A stretch of DNA of 64,000 nucleotides, taken from the NCBI GenBank assembly GCA_023386885.1, contig JAEWIX010000042.1, positions 6,929 to 70,928 of the forward strand, written 5' to 3'. Source of the stretch: Pseudomonadota bacterium. Lineage in GTDB: Bacteria; Pseudomonadota; Alphaproteobacteria; Rhizobiales; Xanthobacteraceae. This document shows positions 44,360 through 54,706 of the stretch, piece by piece. Within the stretch, counting starts at the first letter, position 1. Each line of letters opens with the position of its first letter. Made by a program: the position numbers and the translations under genes. The notes under the pieces are model-generated. The model searched no databases. It saw only the letters and a list, made by a program, of their open reading frames with translations, and was not told the origin of the DNA.

Positions 44360-45601
44360 TTATCGTGTGACCGAGGCGGGGGAAAGGGGGGCCGCCGTGG
44401 CTGGCTTGGCGGGCCCGGTCGCGAGGGCCAGTGCGGCAGCCGGATCGGCAACGCGGGCCGGCAAGGCAACCGGACCGCACACGATCATATAGAAGTCGAA
44501 CGGATGCGGCCGTTCGCTGGCCATGACGAACTGGAAGTGCACCCGGAAGAACTGCCAGCGGAATCGATTGTAGTGGCCCGGATCGATCATGTCGCGGAAC
44601 CGGATCGGCACGACCGCCGGATTGCGCCGTGCGGCGCCGACGTCGATGTCGTGGCCAGCGATGGGGTCGAACGGATAGAAGTTCATCACGTCCTTGCGCG
44701 ACTGGACGTCGATCCAGTCGATCGTGGGCGTGACCGCAAGTTGCCGAAGGTGTTCGCGGAACGGCTTCGAGACCGGAAGGAAGCCGACGATCGGCAGGTT
44801 GCCGCCGAGCGTCAGCAGCACGACGCGCGGGCCATGGCGGCCGAGGTCGGGATCGATCGCGAGCGCACGCGCCATGATCTCGACGCCGAGGAACGAGCCG
44901 GAACTGTGGCCGACGACGACGATCTCCTCGGCGTCGCTGGTGCGCGCGACGTCCACCAGATGCTGTGCGAAGCGATCGATGCGCCGATCCCATTCCGGCC
45001 GCGCGCGATGCGCGAATTGCCAGGTGAAGATGGTGTCCGACATCAGGTACAGCGCGTAAGTGCGCCTCTCGGTATATTTCAGCAGCGCCCACAGCGCGGC
45101 GAGAAATACGATAATGGCTATGATCCATTTGAAAGGCGCCGTCGCCCCAAGATAGCCCGCGCCGGCGGCAATGCCCCATGCCGCGAGAGCCGACCAGATC
45201 GCCAGATTCAGCAGCACGAAATGCGGATAGGTGATGAACATCCCGAAGCGCCAGTGCGCTTTCCACATGCGCGGAATCGCGCCTGCGAGAAATGCGCGAC
45301 AGTAGATGGCGAACCCATGCAGGGCGGTTCGCCAGATCGGAACGGCGAAGTCGCCCTTGATCAGGTCTTCCCAGCGCAGGAAATCGTAGGCGACATGAGT
45401 GCGCCAACCGTCGCCTTCAGTCGCAATCGACCACGACGCCATCGTGCCGTCATCGGAGCTTTGTGGTCGGCCGACATGGGCCTGCAAGCCATAGAGGTTC
45501 GCGAATTTGCGCAGTTCGGTGCGGAACAGGCGATAATATTGCGCCAGTCCACGAGGGTCGTAGCCCTGCACATAAATGACATGTCGGCGTTGAATCCGCA
45601 C
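44360..45601 (-). CDS. Membrane-associated alpha/beta hydrolase-like protein
   Basis: A protein of about 413 residues if the GTG at 45601 is the start; the frame runs on to 45694 with a TTG start and no conserved leader. The middle has two hydrophobic segments (about residues 115-140 and 145-170), and the region after them contains VVVGHSSGSFLGVE, a GxSxG nucleophile elbow of alpha/beta hydrolases (GHSSG). The later part has His-Asp candidates in PGHYN. It may act on a lipid or membrane substrate, with the active site in the cytoplasm. It lies upstream of the dxs regulatory region and downstream of xseB. No specific family recognised. Confidence 0.72.
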   Translation of the reverse strand: MRIQRRHVIYVQGYDPRGLAQYYRLFRTELRKFANLYGLQAHVGRPQSSDDGTMASWSIATEGDGWRTHVAYDFLRWEDLIKGDFAVPIWRTALHGFAIYCRAFLAGAIPRMWKAHWRFGMFITYPHFVLLNLAIWSALAAWGIAAGAGYLGATAPFKWIIAIIVFLAALWALLKYTERRTYALYLMSDTIFTWQFAHRARPEWDRRIDRFAQHLVDVARTSDAEEIVVVGHSSGSFLGVEIMARALAIDPDLGRHGPRVVLLTLGGNLPIVGFLPVSKPFREHLRQLAVTPTIDWIDVQSRKDVMNFYPFDPIAGHDIDVGAARRNPAVVPIRFRDMIDPGHYNRFRWQFFRVHFQFVMASERPHPFDFYMIVCGPVALPARVADPAAALALATGPAKPATAAPLSPASVTR

Positions 45602-45815
45602 GCCTAAAGCCCGGCCCGACGATGTGCGATCAGCAGGGCATTCTTCCGGCAAGCCTCTGGGAGGAATGCGTTCGACAATCTGGCGCTCATGCAAAATTCA
45701 AAATGGAACGTCGGCGCGAAGGCTTTTGCCTCGCGCTCTATAGTAAAGCTGACATCGAATGTGAAATCAAAGGCCTTCGGCCGATAGCAGCCGTTTCAAT
45801 CAGCGCGGCTTGCGG

Positions 45816-46070
45816 TCACGACGAAACGTCGAGCGGCTCGGTGCCGTTAGGCTGCCCCTTGGCATCGGTCGTGATCTTGTCGACGCGTGCCTCGGCCTGG
45901 CGTAGCAACTCCTCGCAGCGCCGCTTCAAGGCTTCGCCGCGCTCGTAGATCGCAACCGATTCTTCCAGCGCGACCTGACCGCCCTCGAGGCGCGTGACGA
46001 TCGATTCGAGTTCCTCCAGCGCGCGCTCGAAGCTCAGCTTCTTGATGTCGGCATGGTTGGATTCGGCCAT
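45816..46070 (-). CDS. xseB: Exodeoxyribonuclease VII small subunit
   Basis: An 84-residue subunit that binds XseA and activates single-strand DNA degradation. The family block LSFERALEELESIVTRLEGGQVALEESVAIYERGEALKR is typical, split here only for reading. The short length and composition match. The start at 46070 has an AGGAAC ribosome-binding site. It is 70 bp downstream of the HDAC-like gene on the same strand; xseA is elsewhere. Confidence 0.93.
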   Translation of the reverse strand: MAESNHADIKKLSFERALEELESIVTRLEGGQVALEESVAIYERGEALKRRCEELLRQAEARVDKITTDAKGQPNGTEPLDVSS

Positions 46071-46140
46071 GGTCAGGTTCCTGCTGAATGTCGGTCGCGC
46101 GCGATGATAAGCATGGGTGAGGACGGAATGTGGCGGGACG

Positions 46141-47070
<930 letters not shown>

Positions 47071-47179
47071 TCAAAAGTCCGCCGCGCCGGGGGCGCGTGA
47101 GAAAAGATACGTAATAGTAGTTGCTCGCGCCGGATTGCGAAAGGGCAGACCGGCAAGATCGTCGGCGGAGAAGGGCCAG

Positions 47180-48835
47180 TCAATTGAGCCGGATGATTCG
47201 GCCGGTTGTCGGCGGCGCGACCGGGCTGTTTGCCTGGAAGTAAGCATAGAGCGCATCGACGTCATAGATACCGAAAAGTTGCTCCGTGCCATCCTTGAGC
47301 ACGGTGAAACCATCCCCGGCGACGGCGAGGAAATTGTTGACGGTGACGCGATAGTTCGCTGCCGGATCGATCGGCGTTTCGTTCAGCATGATGCTGCCGG
47401 CAACGATGCGTTCGCCGAGCGGCTTTGCGTCGTCCCAAGTGTAGCGGAAACCTTTCGAGACCTGCAGGACGCGCGGCCGCGCCGGATCGATCCATTGCTG
47501 TTCCAGCACTGCCTTGATCTGCGCGCCAGTCAGCGTCATCGTCACAAGCTGGTTGCGGAACGGCTGTGCGGCGAATACGTCGCCATAGGTGATGCTGCCA
47601 TCGTCGCGCCGGATGATCGGGCTGCGCACGCCGCCGGGGTTGGTGAAGGCGATCACCGCGCCGCCCTTGTCGGCGGCTTGCGTTGCAGCCAGTTGCGCGT
47701 CGGCGACGATGTCGCCCAGCACGCTTTCGCCGGCGTCGGTCGGGATGCGCGACAGCGACGTAGTGATGCTGCCGGCGGGACGTGCCGCGATGGGGCCGGC
47801 GAGCCGTTGATAGTCCGCGATCAACCGCGCTTGCTCGGGATCTTTTTCAAGCGCATCGGTGCGAACGATGATGTTGTTGGCCTTGGCGCTCACCACGTCG
47901 CGTGTGCCGCGATCGAGTTCGACGTCGATGGCGGTGACCAGCGTGCCATACTTGTCGCCGCTGGTGACGAGCCGGCCATCGATGTTGCAGGTGTAAGCCT
48001 GATGCGTATGGCCGCTGACAACGATATCGACCGCCTTGTCGAATTTCTTGACGATATCGACGATGGGACCGGAAATGCCGGGGCACTCGTTGTAATAGCC
48101 GGTGGGGAAGCCGCCTTCGTGAATCAGCACGGCAATGGCCTCGACGCCTTTCGCCTTCAACTCCGGCACCAGCGCGTTGACGGTGTCGGCCTCGTAGCGA
48201 AATTCGAGATCGACCACGCCGACCGGCGAGACGAGACGCGGCGTGTTCTTCAGAGTGAGACCGATGAAGGCGACCGGGATGCCATCGAACGTCTTGATCG
48301 CGTAGGGCGGAAACAGCGTCGCGCCGGTGGACTTGTCGAAAGTCGAGGCAGCGAGGTAGCGGAATGTCGCGCCGAGGAACGGATGCGGTCCCTGGCAGCC
48401 ATCGGTCGGATGACAGCCGCCGTTCTGCATCCGCAGCAGTTCGGTCTTGCCTTCATCGAATTCGTGATTGCCGACGGAAGCAACCTCCATACCCATCAGC
48501 GACAGTGACTCGATGGTCGGCTCGTCATGAAACATCGCGGAGAGGAACGGACTGGCACCGATCAGGTCGCCTGCGGCAACGAAGATCGAGTTCTTGTGAT
48601 CCGCGCGCAACTGCTTCACCAGCGTCGCCATGTGTTCGACGCCGCCGGCGTCGACGCGAATCTTGCGGTCCTTGTTGGCAGGATCGTCGATGCGGATACC
48701 GCCGGGTGGCGGTTCGAGATTGCCATGGAGGTCGTTGATCGCGAGAATGCGTAGCGGCACGCGATCAACCGCTTGCGCATGTGTGGATGCAAGGCAAGCA
48801 AGCGAAGCGACAAGTATCGGCAACATGTGCCGCAT
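47180..48835 (-). CDS. Periplasmic 5'-nucleotidase/metallophosphatase
   Basis: A 551-residue secreted enzyme of the UshA/5'-nucleotidase type. A signal peptide covers about residues 1-20 (ending HAQA). The metallophosphoesterase domain shows NDLHGNLEP, AAGDLIGAS, VGNHEFDEG and SGHTHQAY; the C-terminal 5_nucleotid_C domain begins near residue 330 with the substrate-binding FTNPGGVR. It hydrolyses extracellular nucleotides to nucleosides for uptake. ATG 48835 is taken after a GAGGGACT ribosome-binding site; the frame extends 23 codons upstream without a signal peptide. Confidence 0.93.
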   Translation of the reverse strand: MRHMLPILVASLACLASTHAQAVDRVPLRILAINDLHGNLEPPPGGIRIDDPANKDRKIRVDAGGVEHMATLVKQLRADHKNSIFVAAGDLIGASPFLSAMFHDEPTIESLSLMGMEVASVGNHEFDEGKTELLRMQNGGCHPTDGCQGPHPFLGATFRYLAASTFDKSTGATLFPPYAIKTFDGIPVAFIGLTLKNTPRLVSPVGVVDLEFRYEADTVNALVPELKAKGVEAIAVLIHEGGFPTGYYNECPGISGPIVDIVKKFDKAVDIVVSGHTHQAYTCNIDGRLVTSGDKYGTLVTAIDVELDRGTRDVVSAKANNIIVRTDALEKDPEQARLIADYQRLAGPIAARPAGSITTSLSRIPTDAGESVLGDIVADAQLAATQAADKGGAVIAFTNPGGVRSPIIRRDDGSITYGDVFAAQPFRNQLVTMTLTGAQIKAVLEQQWIDPARPRVLQVSKGFRYTWDDAKPLGERIVAGSIMLNETPIDPAANYRVTVNNFLAVAGDGFTVLKDGTEQLFGIYDVDALYAYFQANSPVAPPTTGRIIRLN

Positions 48836-48866
48836 CAGTCCCTCATCGCTGGTTCGTTCTGTTCGA

Positions 48867-49628
48867 TCAGGCCTTCTTGCGAGCAAAGAAAGCCTTGAAG
48901 GCATTGACGGCTTCCTGCGAGCGCATCCGTTCGCCGAACAGCGCGCTCTCCTGGTCGATCCGCTCGATCAATTCCTCGGGCGAAGGCTTCAGCAGCTTGC
49001 GTGAGATCGCGACCGCTTCCGCCGGTAGTGCGGAAATTTCGCGCGCGACCTTCAGCGCTTCGGCGTCGGCTTCACCGGCTGCGACCACGGCGTTGACGAA
49101 ACCGGCATCGCGCCCCTCTTGGGCGTTGAGCGAACGGCCCATCACCAGCGTCGCGAACGCGCGTTGATGGCCGATGGCACGCGGCATCAAGAGACTCGAT
49201 GCGCCTTCCGGCACCAGTCCGAGGTGGATGAACGGCGTGGAGAACCGCGCGTTACTGCTGGCAACGACGTAATCGCAGTGAAACAGCATCGTGGTCCCGA
49301 CGCCGATGGCGATGCCGTCGACGGCTGCAACCAGCGGCTTCGTGTTGCGCGCCAACGCATGCAGGAAGCCGAGCGCAGCGGAGGGACGCGGCTTGTCGGC
49401 GCTGGCAGTGCCGCCTTTGAGAAAATCCTCGAGGTCGTTGCCGGCGGTGAAGACGCCTTTGCCGCCGGTGAGGACGAGGCAGCGGATCGCCGCGTTGTCC
49501 TGCGCACTGTTGATGGCATCGGTAGTCGCCCGATACATGTCCTGCGTCAGCGCGTTCTTCTTGTCCGGACGATTGAAGGCGATGACGCGCGTGGCCTCGT
49601 CGTCGGTCACGGTCAGATGGTCGGTCAT
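48867..49628 (-). CDS. Enoyl-CoA hydratase/isomerase family protein
   Basis: A 253-residue crotonase-fold enzyme. It has the family start (RVIAFNRPDKKNALTQDMY), the oxyanion-hole strand GVFTAGNDLEDF, and AVDGIAIGVGTTMLFHCDYVVA; the C-terminal helix region ISRKLLKPSPEELIERID is complete. The catalytic Glu pair is not certain from sight. It follows the acyl-CoA dehydrogenase gene by 70 bp on the same strand with an AAGGATACC ribosome-binding site, so together they carry out beta-oxidation-type steps. Confidence 0.93.
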   Translation of the reverse strand: MTDHLTVTDDEATRVIAFNRPDKKNALTQDMYRATTDAINSAQDNAAIRCLVLTGGKGVFTAGNDLEDFLKGGTASADKPRPSAALGFLHALARNTKPLVAAVDGIAIGVGTTMLFHCDYVVASSNARFSTPFIHLGLVPEGASSLLMPRAIGHQRAFATLVMGRSLNAQEGRDAGFVNAVVAAGEADAEALKVAREISALPAEAVAISRKLLKPSPEELIERIDQESALFGERMRSQEAVNAFKAFFARKKA

Positions 49629-49698
49629 GGGTATCCTTTATCGCTCGGGATTCTTGCGGCAAAACCGTGACGAACTTCAGGCAGCCTGCCGCAAGATT

Positions 49699-51483
49699 TC
49701 AGGCCAGCAAAATGGCGTCGGCGCCGAGCACGGCATCGGCGCTTTCGGTCACCGTGCGTTCGAGCGAGAGCGCTTGCACCGCGACGTTCTCAGCGAAGAA
49801 TCGTGCCAGCGTCACGTAGCGCTTTGGGTCGCCGAACTGGTCGCCGCTGTCGCGCGCCGCCATTGCCTCGTTGGCGAGCATGCAGCCGCCGAGTGTTGAA
49901 CCGAACAGCCGCAAATAGGGCGTGGCGCCGGCAAGCGCTTCGCTCGGCGCGGTGCCGAGCCGTTCGAGCAGCCAGCGGCTGGTGCGCTCAAGCGACTCCA
50001 GCGCCTCGCGGAGTCTCAAACCGGTCGAGCCGAACGCCGGATCGTTGGAGGCTTCGACGCGCTTGACGATGTCGGACAGTTCGCCGAGCAACGCCCACAC
50101 CGACTCACCTCCCTTGACGCCGAGCTTGCGCGTGACGAGGTCGATCGACTGGATGCCGTTGGTGCCTTCGTAAATCTGCGTGATGCGCGCATCACGCATG
50201 TGCTGCGCCGCGCCGGTTTCCTCGATGAAGCCCATGCCGCCGTGAATCTGCACGCCGAGGGAGGCGACCTCGTTGCCGATGTCGGTGGAGAACGCCTTTG
50301 CAATCGGCGTGAGCAACGCGCCGCGGGCGGCGGCGGCGGCGCGGACTTGCGGATCCTTGGCACGCGCGGCAACGTCGAGTGCCACGGCGGTGGCGTAGCA
50401 GATCGTGCGTGCGGCCGCCGTCATCGATCGCATTTGCATCAGCATGCGCTTGACGTCGGGATGCACGATGATCGGATCGGGGCCGGCGCCGGTCGAGCCG
50501 GCGCCTTTGCCCTGCTTGCGCTCCTGCGCATAGGCGAGCGCCTGCTGATAGGCGCGGTCGGCAAGGCCGACGCCTTGCAGGCCGACGCCGAGGCGCGCCT
50601 GATTCATCATCGTGAACATGCACAGCATACCGCGATTTTCCTCGCCGATCAGGTAGCCGACCGCGCCACCGTTGTCGCCCATGGTCATGGTGCAGGTGGG
50701 GGAAGCGTGAATGCCGAGTTTGTGTTCGACGCCGGAGGGATAGATGTCGTTGCGTTCGCCGAGCGAGCCGTCGGCGTTGACGAGAAACTTCGGAATCAGG
50801 AACAGCGAAATGCCCTTGGTGCCGGCGGGCGCGTCCGGCAGGCGCGCCAGCACGAAATGAATGATGTTATCAGTCATGTCGTGGTCGCCGTAGGTGATGA
50901 AGATTTTGGTGCCGCTGATGCGATAGCTGCCGTCGGGGTTGCGTTCGGCGCGCGAGCGCAACAGGCCGACATCGGAACCCGCATGCGGCTCGGTGAGTTG
51001 CATGGTGCCCGGCCATTCGCCGGAGATCAGCTTGGCGAGGTAGATGTTCTTCAACGCGTCGCTACCGTGGGCGTCGAGCGCCTCGATGGCGCTGGCGGTC
51101 AGCAGCGGGCACAGTTCGAACGCGATGTTCGCGGCGCTCCAGATTTCGGTGCAGGCGGCGTTGATTGCGCCGGGCAGTCCCTGGCCGCCGAAATCCTCGC
51201 TGCCGGCGACGGCGTTCCAGCCGGCGGCGGTCCAGCGCTGATAGGCGTCCGGCCAGCCCGGCGCGGTCGTCACCTTGCCGTCGCTCAATTTGATGCCGTT
51301 CTGATCGCCCACGCGGTTAAGCGGCGCCAGAACGTCGCCCGCGAACTTGCCCGCTTCCTCCAGTACCGCCGCGGCGATGTCGGTGTCGTAGTCACCCAGA
51401 TGACCGGCATCGGCGGCGGCCTGCAGGCCGGCGCCGTGGTTGAGGGCCAGCAGAATGTCGTTGAGCGGTGCGCGATAGGTCAT
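49699..51483 (-). CDS. Acyl-CoA dehydrogenase (long form)
   Basis: A 594-residue FAD enzyme of the long acyl-CoA dehydrogenase type, with N-terminal (about 40-160), middle (160-270) and C-terminal (280-450) domains plus a further C-terminal extension (DUF-type, about 470-590). Motifs: TEPHAGSDVGLLRSRAE, SGTKIFITYGDHD, and the catalytic Glu of YEGTNGIQSIDLVTRKLG near residue 430. It oxidises acyl-CoA to enoyl-CoA, the step before the hydratase encoded next to it. ATG 51483 follows a GAGAGCCACGTC leader; the frame begins 16 codons upstream. Confidence 0.93.
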   Translation of the reverse strand: MTYRAPLNDILLALNHGAGLQAAADAGHLGDYDTDIAAAVLEEAGKFAGDVLAPLNRVGDQNGIKLSDGKVTTAPGWPDAYQRWTAAGWNAVAGSEDFGGQGLPGAINAACTEIWSAANIAFELCPLLTASAIEALDAHGSDALKNIYLAKLISGEWPGTMQLTEPHAGSDVGLLRSRAERNPDGSYRISGTKIFITYGDHDMTDNIIHFVLARLPDAPAGTKGISLFLIPKFLVNADGSLGERNDIYPSGVEHKLGIHASPTCTMTMGDNGGAVGYLIGEENRGMLCMFTMMNQARLGVGLQGVGLADRAYQQALAYAQERKQGKGAGSTGAGPDPIIVHPDVKRMLMQMRSMTAAARTICYATAVALDVAARAKDPQVRAAAAARGALLTPIAKAFSTDIGNEVASLGVQIHGGMGFIEETGAAQHMRDARITQIYEGTNGIQSIDLVTRKLGVKGGESVWALLGELSDIVKRVEASNDPAFGSTGLRLREALESLERTSRWLLERLGTAPSEALAGATPYLRLFGSTLGGCMLANEAMAARDSGDQFGDPKRYVTLARFFAENVAVQALSLERTVTESADAVLGADAILLA

Positions 51484-51615
51484 GACGTGGCTCTCACGGG
51501 TGAGGTTGGGAACAGGCTGTCGTATTCCCATGAAACCACGCCCTTCTCAACACCCAAAGGGAAATTGCGGGCTCGGCAGCAGGCCGGTTCACGAGGGACC
51601 GGCGGCGGCGGGACC

Positions 51616-52764
51616 TTATGCCGCAAGATGGCGGAGGTCGTGGGTTTGGACGCGGTTGCGGCCAGCCGATTTCGCTTCGTACAGCGCTTCGTCGGCCCGC
51701 ATCAGAAGTGAGCGGATGCTTTCCGTTCCCGTGGAATAGGCGATGCCGGCGCTGACGGTGGTGCGGATCGGCCCCGAAGCAGTCGGAATGGCCATCGCTT
51801 CGATCTGCGTCCTGATGCGCTCGGCGACGTCGCGCGAGGTGCGTGGATTTGCATCCGACAGAACGATGCAGAATTCCTCGCCTCCCATTCGTGCGGCAAG
51901 GTCGGTCGGGCGAATGTTGGCGCGAATGAGTTCGGCGAAGGCTTTCAGTGCCTGATCGCCGGAATCGTGTCCGAACCGGTCGTTGATCTTCTTGAAGTAG
52001 TCGAGGTCCATCGCGACCAGGGCGGTGCCCGCGGGCACATGGTCGGATGGATTTTGCAACAACGCCCTGCGGTTCAAGAGCCCGGTGAGGGCGTCGGTCA
52101 TTGCTTCGCGCTTGTGCCGATTGGCGATGCGCGCCTGGTTGAGCGTCAGCGACAGGGTGCCGATGCCGGTCAGGCCGGCGATCACGACGATGGAATTGAT
52201 ATCCTCCGCCCAGTTGGACGGCCTCGCGGTCAGAATATACTGGCCCTCGTGCGCGAGCGCGTAGCCGCACAACACGAACGACACCGCGACGATGAGGTAG
52301 AGCGTCGCGTTGGCCGTCATCAGAAGCGGGGATTCGGCGCGCGCGATCCAGTATTGTCCGGCGGTGGCGAGCAGCATCATGCCGATGGCGACGTTGCCGA
52401 TCATCGTGCCGATGCCGGAATAGCCCAGCGCGAACGCGACGGTCGTGGGGAGTGCACCGAGTGCAACAAGCACGGCGGCCAGCGTCCAGTCGGTCCTGTT
52501 CGAGCAGAATTTCGCGGAGCCGGCATAGAGCCAGCCGAAGCCGACGATGAGGAGCAGAAAGGAGACGAGCAGGAAGCCGGCATTATAGTTTTCGACGACG
52601 CTTCCGAAAAATGCGACTCCCGTCACGATGAAGGCGATCCCGACCGACCAGTTCAGCAGATGCATTGCGCTGCGCCCGATGATCCACATCATGAACAGCG
52701 TCAACCCGAGCGACGCGCCCGAGAAGCCGATGGCGATGAGGATTGAAAGCTGATCGAGAAACAT
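51616..52764 (-). CDS. GGDEF diguanylate cyclase with membrane N-terminus
   Basis: A 382-residue inner-membrane protein that makes cyclic di-GMP. The first about 205 residues contain around six or seven hydrophobic helices; the C-terminal part is a GGDEF domain. The active site is GGEEF (294-298), and the inhibitory site RPTD (285-288) is intact five residues before it, so product feedback is expected. The frame also has a GTG 12 bp upstream; ATG 52764 is taken. It is convergent or independent of its neighbours; sensed signal unknown. Confidence 0.92.
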   Translation of the reverse strand: MFLDQLSILIAIGFSGASLGLTLFMMWIIGRSAMHLLNWSVGIAFIVTGVAFFGSVVENYNAGFLLVSFLLLIVGFGWLYAGSAKFCSNRTDWTLAAVLVALGALPTTVAFALGYSGIGTMIGNVAIGMMLLATAGQYWIARAESPLLMTANATLYLIVAVSFVLCGYALAHEGQYILTARPSNWAEDINSIVVIAGLTGIGTLSLTLNQARIANRHKREAMTDALTGLLNRRALLQNPSDHVPAGTALVAMDLDYFKKINDRFGHDSGDQALKAFAELIRANIRPTDLAARMGGEEFCIVLSDANPRTSRDVAERIRTQIEAMAIPTASGPIRTTVSAGIAYSTGTESIRSLLMRADEALYEAKSAGRNRVQTHDLRHLAA

Positions 52765-53054
52765 GATCCGGCGCACCGCTGACGAAAGCCGGTTGCCTTA
52801 TACGTCAGCGATCATTACCCGACCGGAACAAGTTGGAGCGTTCGGCTGGTAAGGTAATCAAACCGTTTAACGGATGGTTTCGATTTGGCATCAACCCCAG
52901 GCGCGGTTCGATAGGCGCGATCCGATCCTGATGAAGACGATGCGAGCGGTTCGTTTCCCACATGTGCATTCGGCCTCGGCCGTGTCCGTTACAAATACGG
53001 ACAGTCGCTTCCCGCGGTTGTTGCAAGGGAGGAGCCGATGTCAAATGCGTTTCC

Positions 53055-53501
53055 TTAAAACGATTTTCCCTGCATGCAAGATTTGACGAATTCGCGAACC
53101 CCACCTCGATCCTTGAAGGAGCTATTGAAACCGCGCTGGTAGGCCAATTCCTTGCATCGCATGCGGCGCGCCGCGCCTCCTGCCGTCGCGCCACCGCGTC
53201 GCCCCGCCGACCTGCCGCCTCCCATGGCTTGAGGGCGAGGCCCGCCGCCCATTGATCCCGAGCGCATCACGCAACGTTTGACGGCAGGCGTTGCCTTCTG
53301 GCGGCAAGACGCCATGTCGCCCTGTCCGCTTCGCATGCAGGATTGAACGATGGGTTTCCCGACCGTCATTCGGCATCGCTGAACAATCGCGTTGTGGTCG
53401 GCGTGTGCGGCAGCACTCATCGCGATTGAGAGAAACGCACCGATGGCGAGCGGCAACAATCGGCGCCAGGATATGGGGGCGAGGGCGGCAGCGTTCGACA
53501 T
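53055..53501 (-). CDS. Small secreted six-cysteine protein
   Basis: A 148-residue protein with a signal peptide (about residues 13-34, ending AHADH), then about 110 residues with six Cys (in QRC, QSC, ASC, KRC, MRC and KSC) that could form three disulfides, and a middle Gly/Arg-rich linker. Its GGAGGG ribosome-binding site sits at ideal spacing before ATG 53501, strong support for a real gene. No family recognised. Confidence 0.65.
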   Translation of the reverse strand: MSNAAALAPISWRRLLPLAIGAFLSIAMSAAAHADHNAIVQRCRMTVGKPIVQSCMRSGQGDMASCRQKATPAVKRCVMRSGSMGGGPRPQAMGGGRSAGRRGGATAGGAARRMRCKELAYQRGFNSSFKDRGGVREFVKSCMQGKSF

Positions 53502-53704
53502 CGATACCCTCCGGACAGCGAGATTTGTTGTGAGGCGACTGCGCCTCCATGACCTCGGCGACCTTGCATCGCATACGGGCCGGTGATGTCGCCACGGGTC
53601 AGCGTCAGAGCGTATTCAATCGAAACTATGGTGTCAGCCGCGAATTTGGTCGTCGCCCGGTTTTCATGGCGGTGACGGCAGTATCTGCGCCGTCCGGCCG
53701 TCGA

Positions 53705-54067
53705 TCAAAACCACCACCAGATCGCCATCAGCGTGGCGGCAATCCAGATCGCGACGATCAGCAGCAGACCGGCCCAGGCTCGCGGCCTCGATCGCGTTGC
53801 GGCCTCGGCGCGAAGTTCGCGCATGATATCCGCCGGTATCAGATAGACCGCGAGCAGGATCCCAAGCGGCACAATGACGACGTCGTCGAGATAACCCAGG
53901 ACCGGAATGAAATCCGGGATCAGATCGATCGGGCTCAACGCATAGGCGGCCACCACGCCCGCGACGGCGTTGGCGTACCACGGCACCCGAGGATCGCGCG
54001 CCGCCAGCCAAAGCGCGACGATGTCGCGTTTGATGGCTCGGGCCCATTGTTTCAGCGCGTCGAACAT
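53705..54067 (-). CDS. DUF1232 (YkvA-type) membrane protein
   Basis: A 120-residue protein carrying the DUF1232 block YALSPIDLIPDFIPVLGYLDD (split as YALSPIDLIPDF and IPVLGYLDD), which is diagnostic for the family, followed by a C-terminal hydrophobic helix (AWAGLLLIVAIWIAATLMAIWWWF region). The frame extends upstream to a TTG at 54160, but ATG 54067 (MFDALKQWARAIKRD) gives the family length. Function unknown; members are small inner-membrane proteins. It starts about 90 bp past the antitoxin gene's stop on the same strand. Confidence 0.85.
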   Translation of the reverse strand: MFDALKQWARAIKRDIVALWLAARDPRVPWYANAVAGVVAAYALSPIDLIPDFIPVLGYLDDVVIVPLGILLAVYLIPADIMRELRAEAATRSRPRAWAGLLLIVAIWIAATLMAIWWWF

Positions 54068-54160
54068 CGGCGGAGGCCGTGCAGGTTGCTGGACGTCGAT
54101 TGCCGGACGCGTGTGATGAGGATCGCCGCGTTCGCGAGCCCGATCGGTCTTCGCACTCAA

Positions 54161-54454
54161 TCACACCTTCGCCCGCTCAAGCGCCTTGGCCATTTTGGCG
54201 CGCCAGTTGTCGCCGGTGGCCTTGAACTTCTCGACCGTGTCCGGTGACAGCCGCAAGGTGACGGCTTCCTTCGGGTTCTCGACCTTCGGCCTGCCTCGCG
54301 ATCGCTTGATGCCGGCGTGAAGGTCGGGGAAGACGTCCTTGAATGGCCTCGCTCGCGCGAAATCTTCCTTCGTCCATTCCGGGTTGTCGGAGACGGCTTT
54401 AAGATCGGCTTTGGTGTAGCCGTGCTTTGAACGATTAGCCTTTGACGTGTTCAT
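54161..54454 (-). CDS. brnA: BrnA family antitoxin
   Basis: A 97-residue antitoxin. It has the family features: an N-terminal part with NPEWTKEDFARARPFKDVFPDL and a C-terminal ribbon-helix-helix-like segment TLRLSPDTVEKFKATGDNW, with a basic SRGRPKVENPKE linker. It binds BrnT, neutralises its ribonuclease activity and represses the operon. Its ATG lies inside the brnT gene (20-bp overlap), so both are translated together, toxin first, as in known BrnTA systems. Confidence 0.92.
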   Translation of the reverse strand: MNTSKANRSKHGYTKADLKAVSDNPEWTKEDFARARPFKDVFPDLHAGIKRSRGRPKVENPKEAVTLRLSPDTVEKFKATGDNWRAKMAKALERAKV

Positions 54455-54698
54455 TGTAGAGCCTCCTTTCCTTCGGCGAGGCGCGGCGCATGGAGATGAT
54501 CGAAATTCCCTCCAGCCCGAGGGTTGCGAATACCACCGAGATAGTGCCGTTCACGTCCTTGCCGATTGCATTGTATCGGCCGTATTTCGCGGAAAGGATG
54601 AGCGCGTCGGCGAAGAAATCCTCGGTCAAAGCGGCGAAGTCCAAGCCGTGCTTGGTCATGTTCGCGAGCCGCTTAGGTTCGTCCCAGACGATTTTCAC
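54435..54698 (-). CDS. brnT: BrnT family ribonuclease toxin
   Basis: An 87-residue ribonuclease toxin of the type II toxin-antitoxin class. The family opening KIVWDEPKRLANMTKHGLDF and the basic end ISMRRASPKERRLYNEHV are clear. It cleaves RNA to stop translation during stress until BrnA binds it. It is the first gene of the operon; the promoter at 54707-54735 and direct repeats at 54714-54756 lie directly upstream. Confidence 0.93.
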   Translation of the reverse strand: MKIVWDEPKRLANMTKHGLDFAALTEDFFADALILSAKYGRYNAIGKDVNGTISVVFATLGLEGISIISMRRASPKERRLYNEHVKG

Positions 54699-54706
54699 AA
54701 GGATTA

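Noticed and set aside
44225..45607. 460-residue plus-strand frame opposite the alpha/beta hydrolase gene
   Set aside because: The minus-strand frame has membrane helices and a GHSSG motif; this frame is Arg/Asp-rich without domain. The hydrolase family is itself not certain, so this call is less firm than the others.
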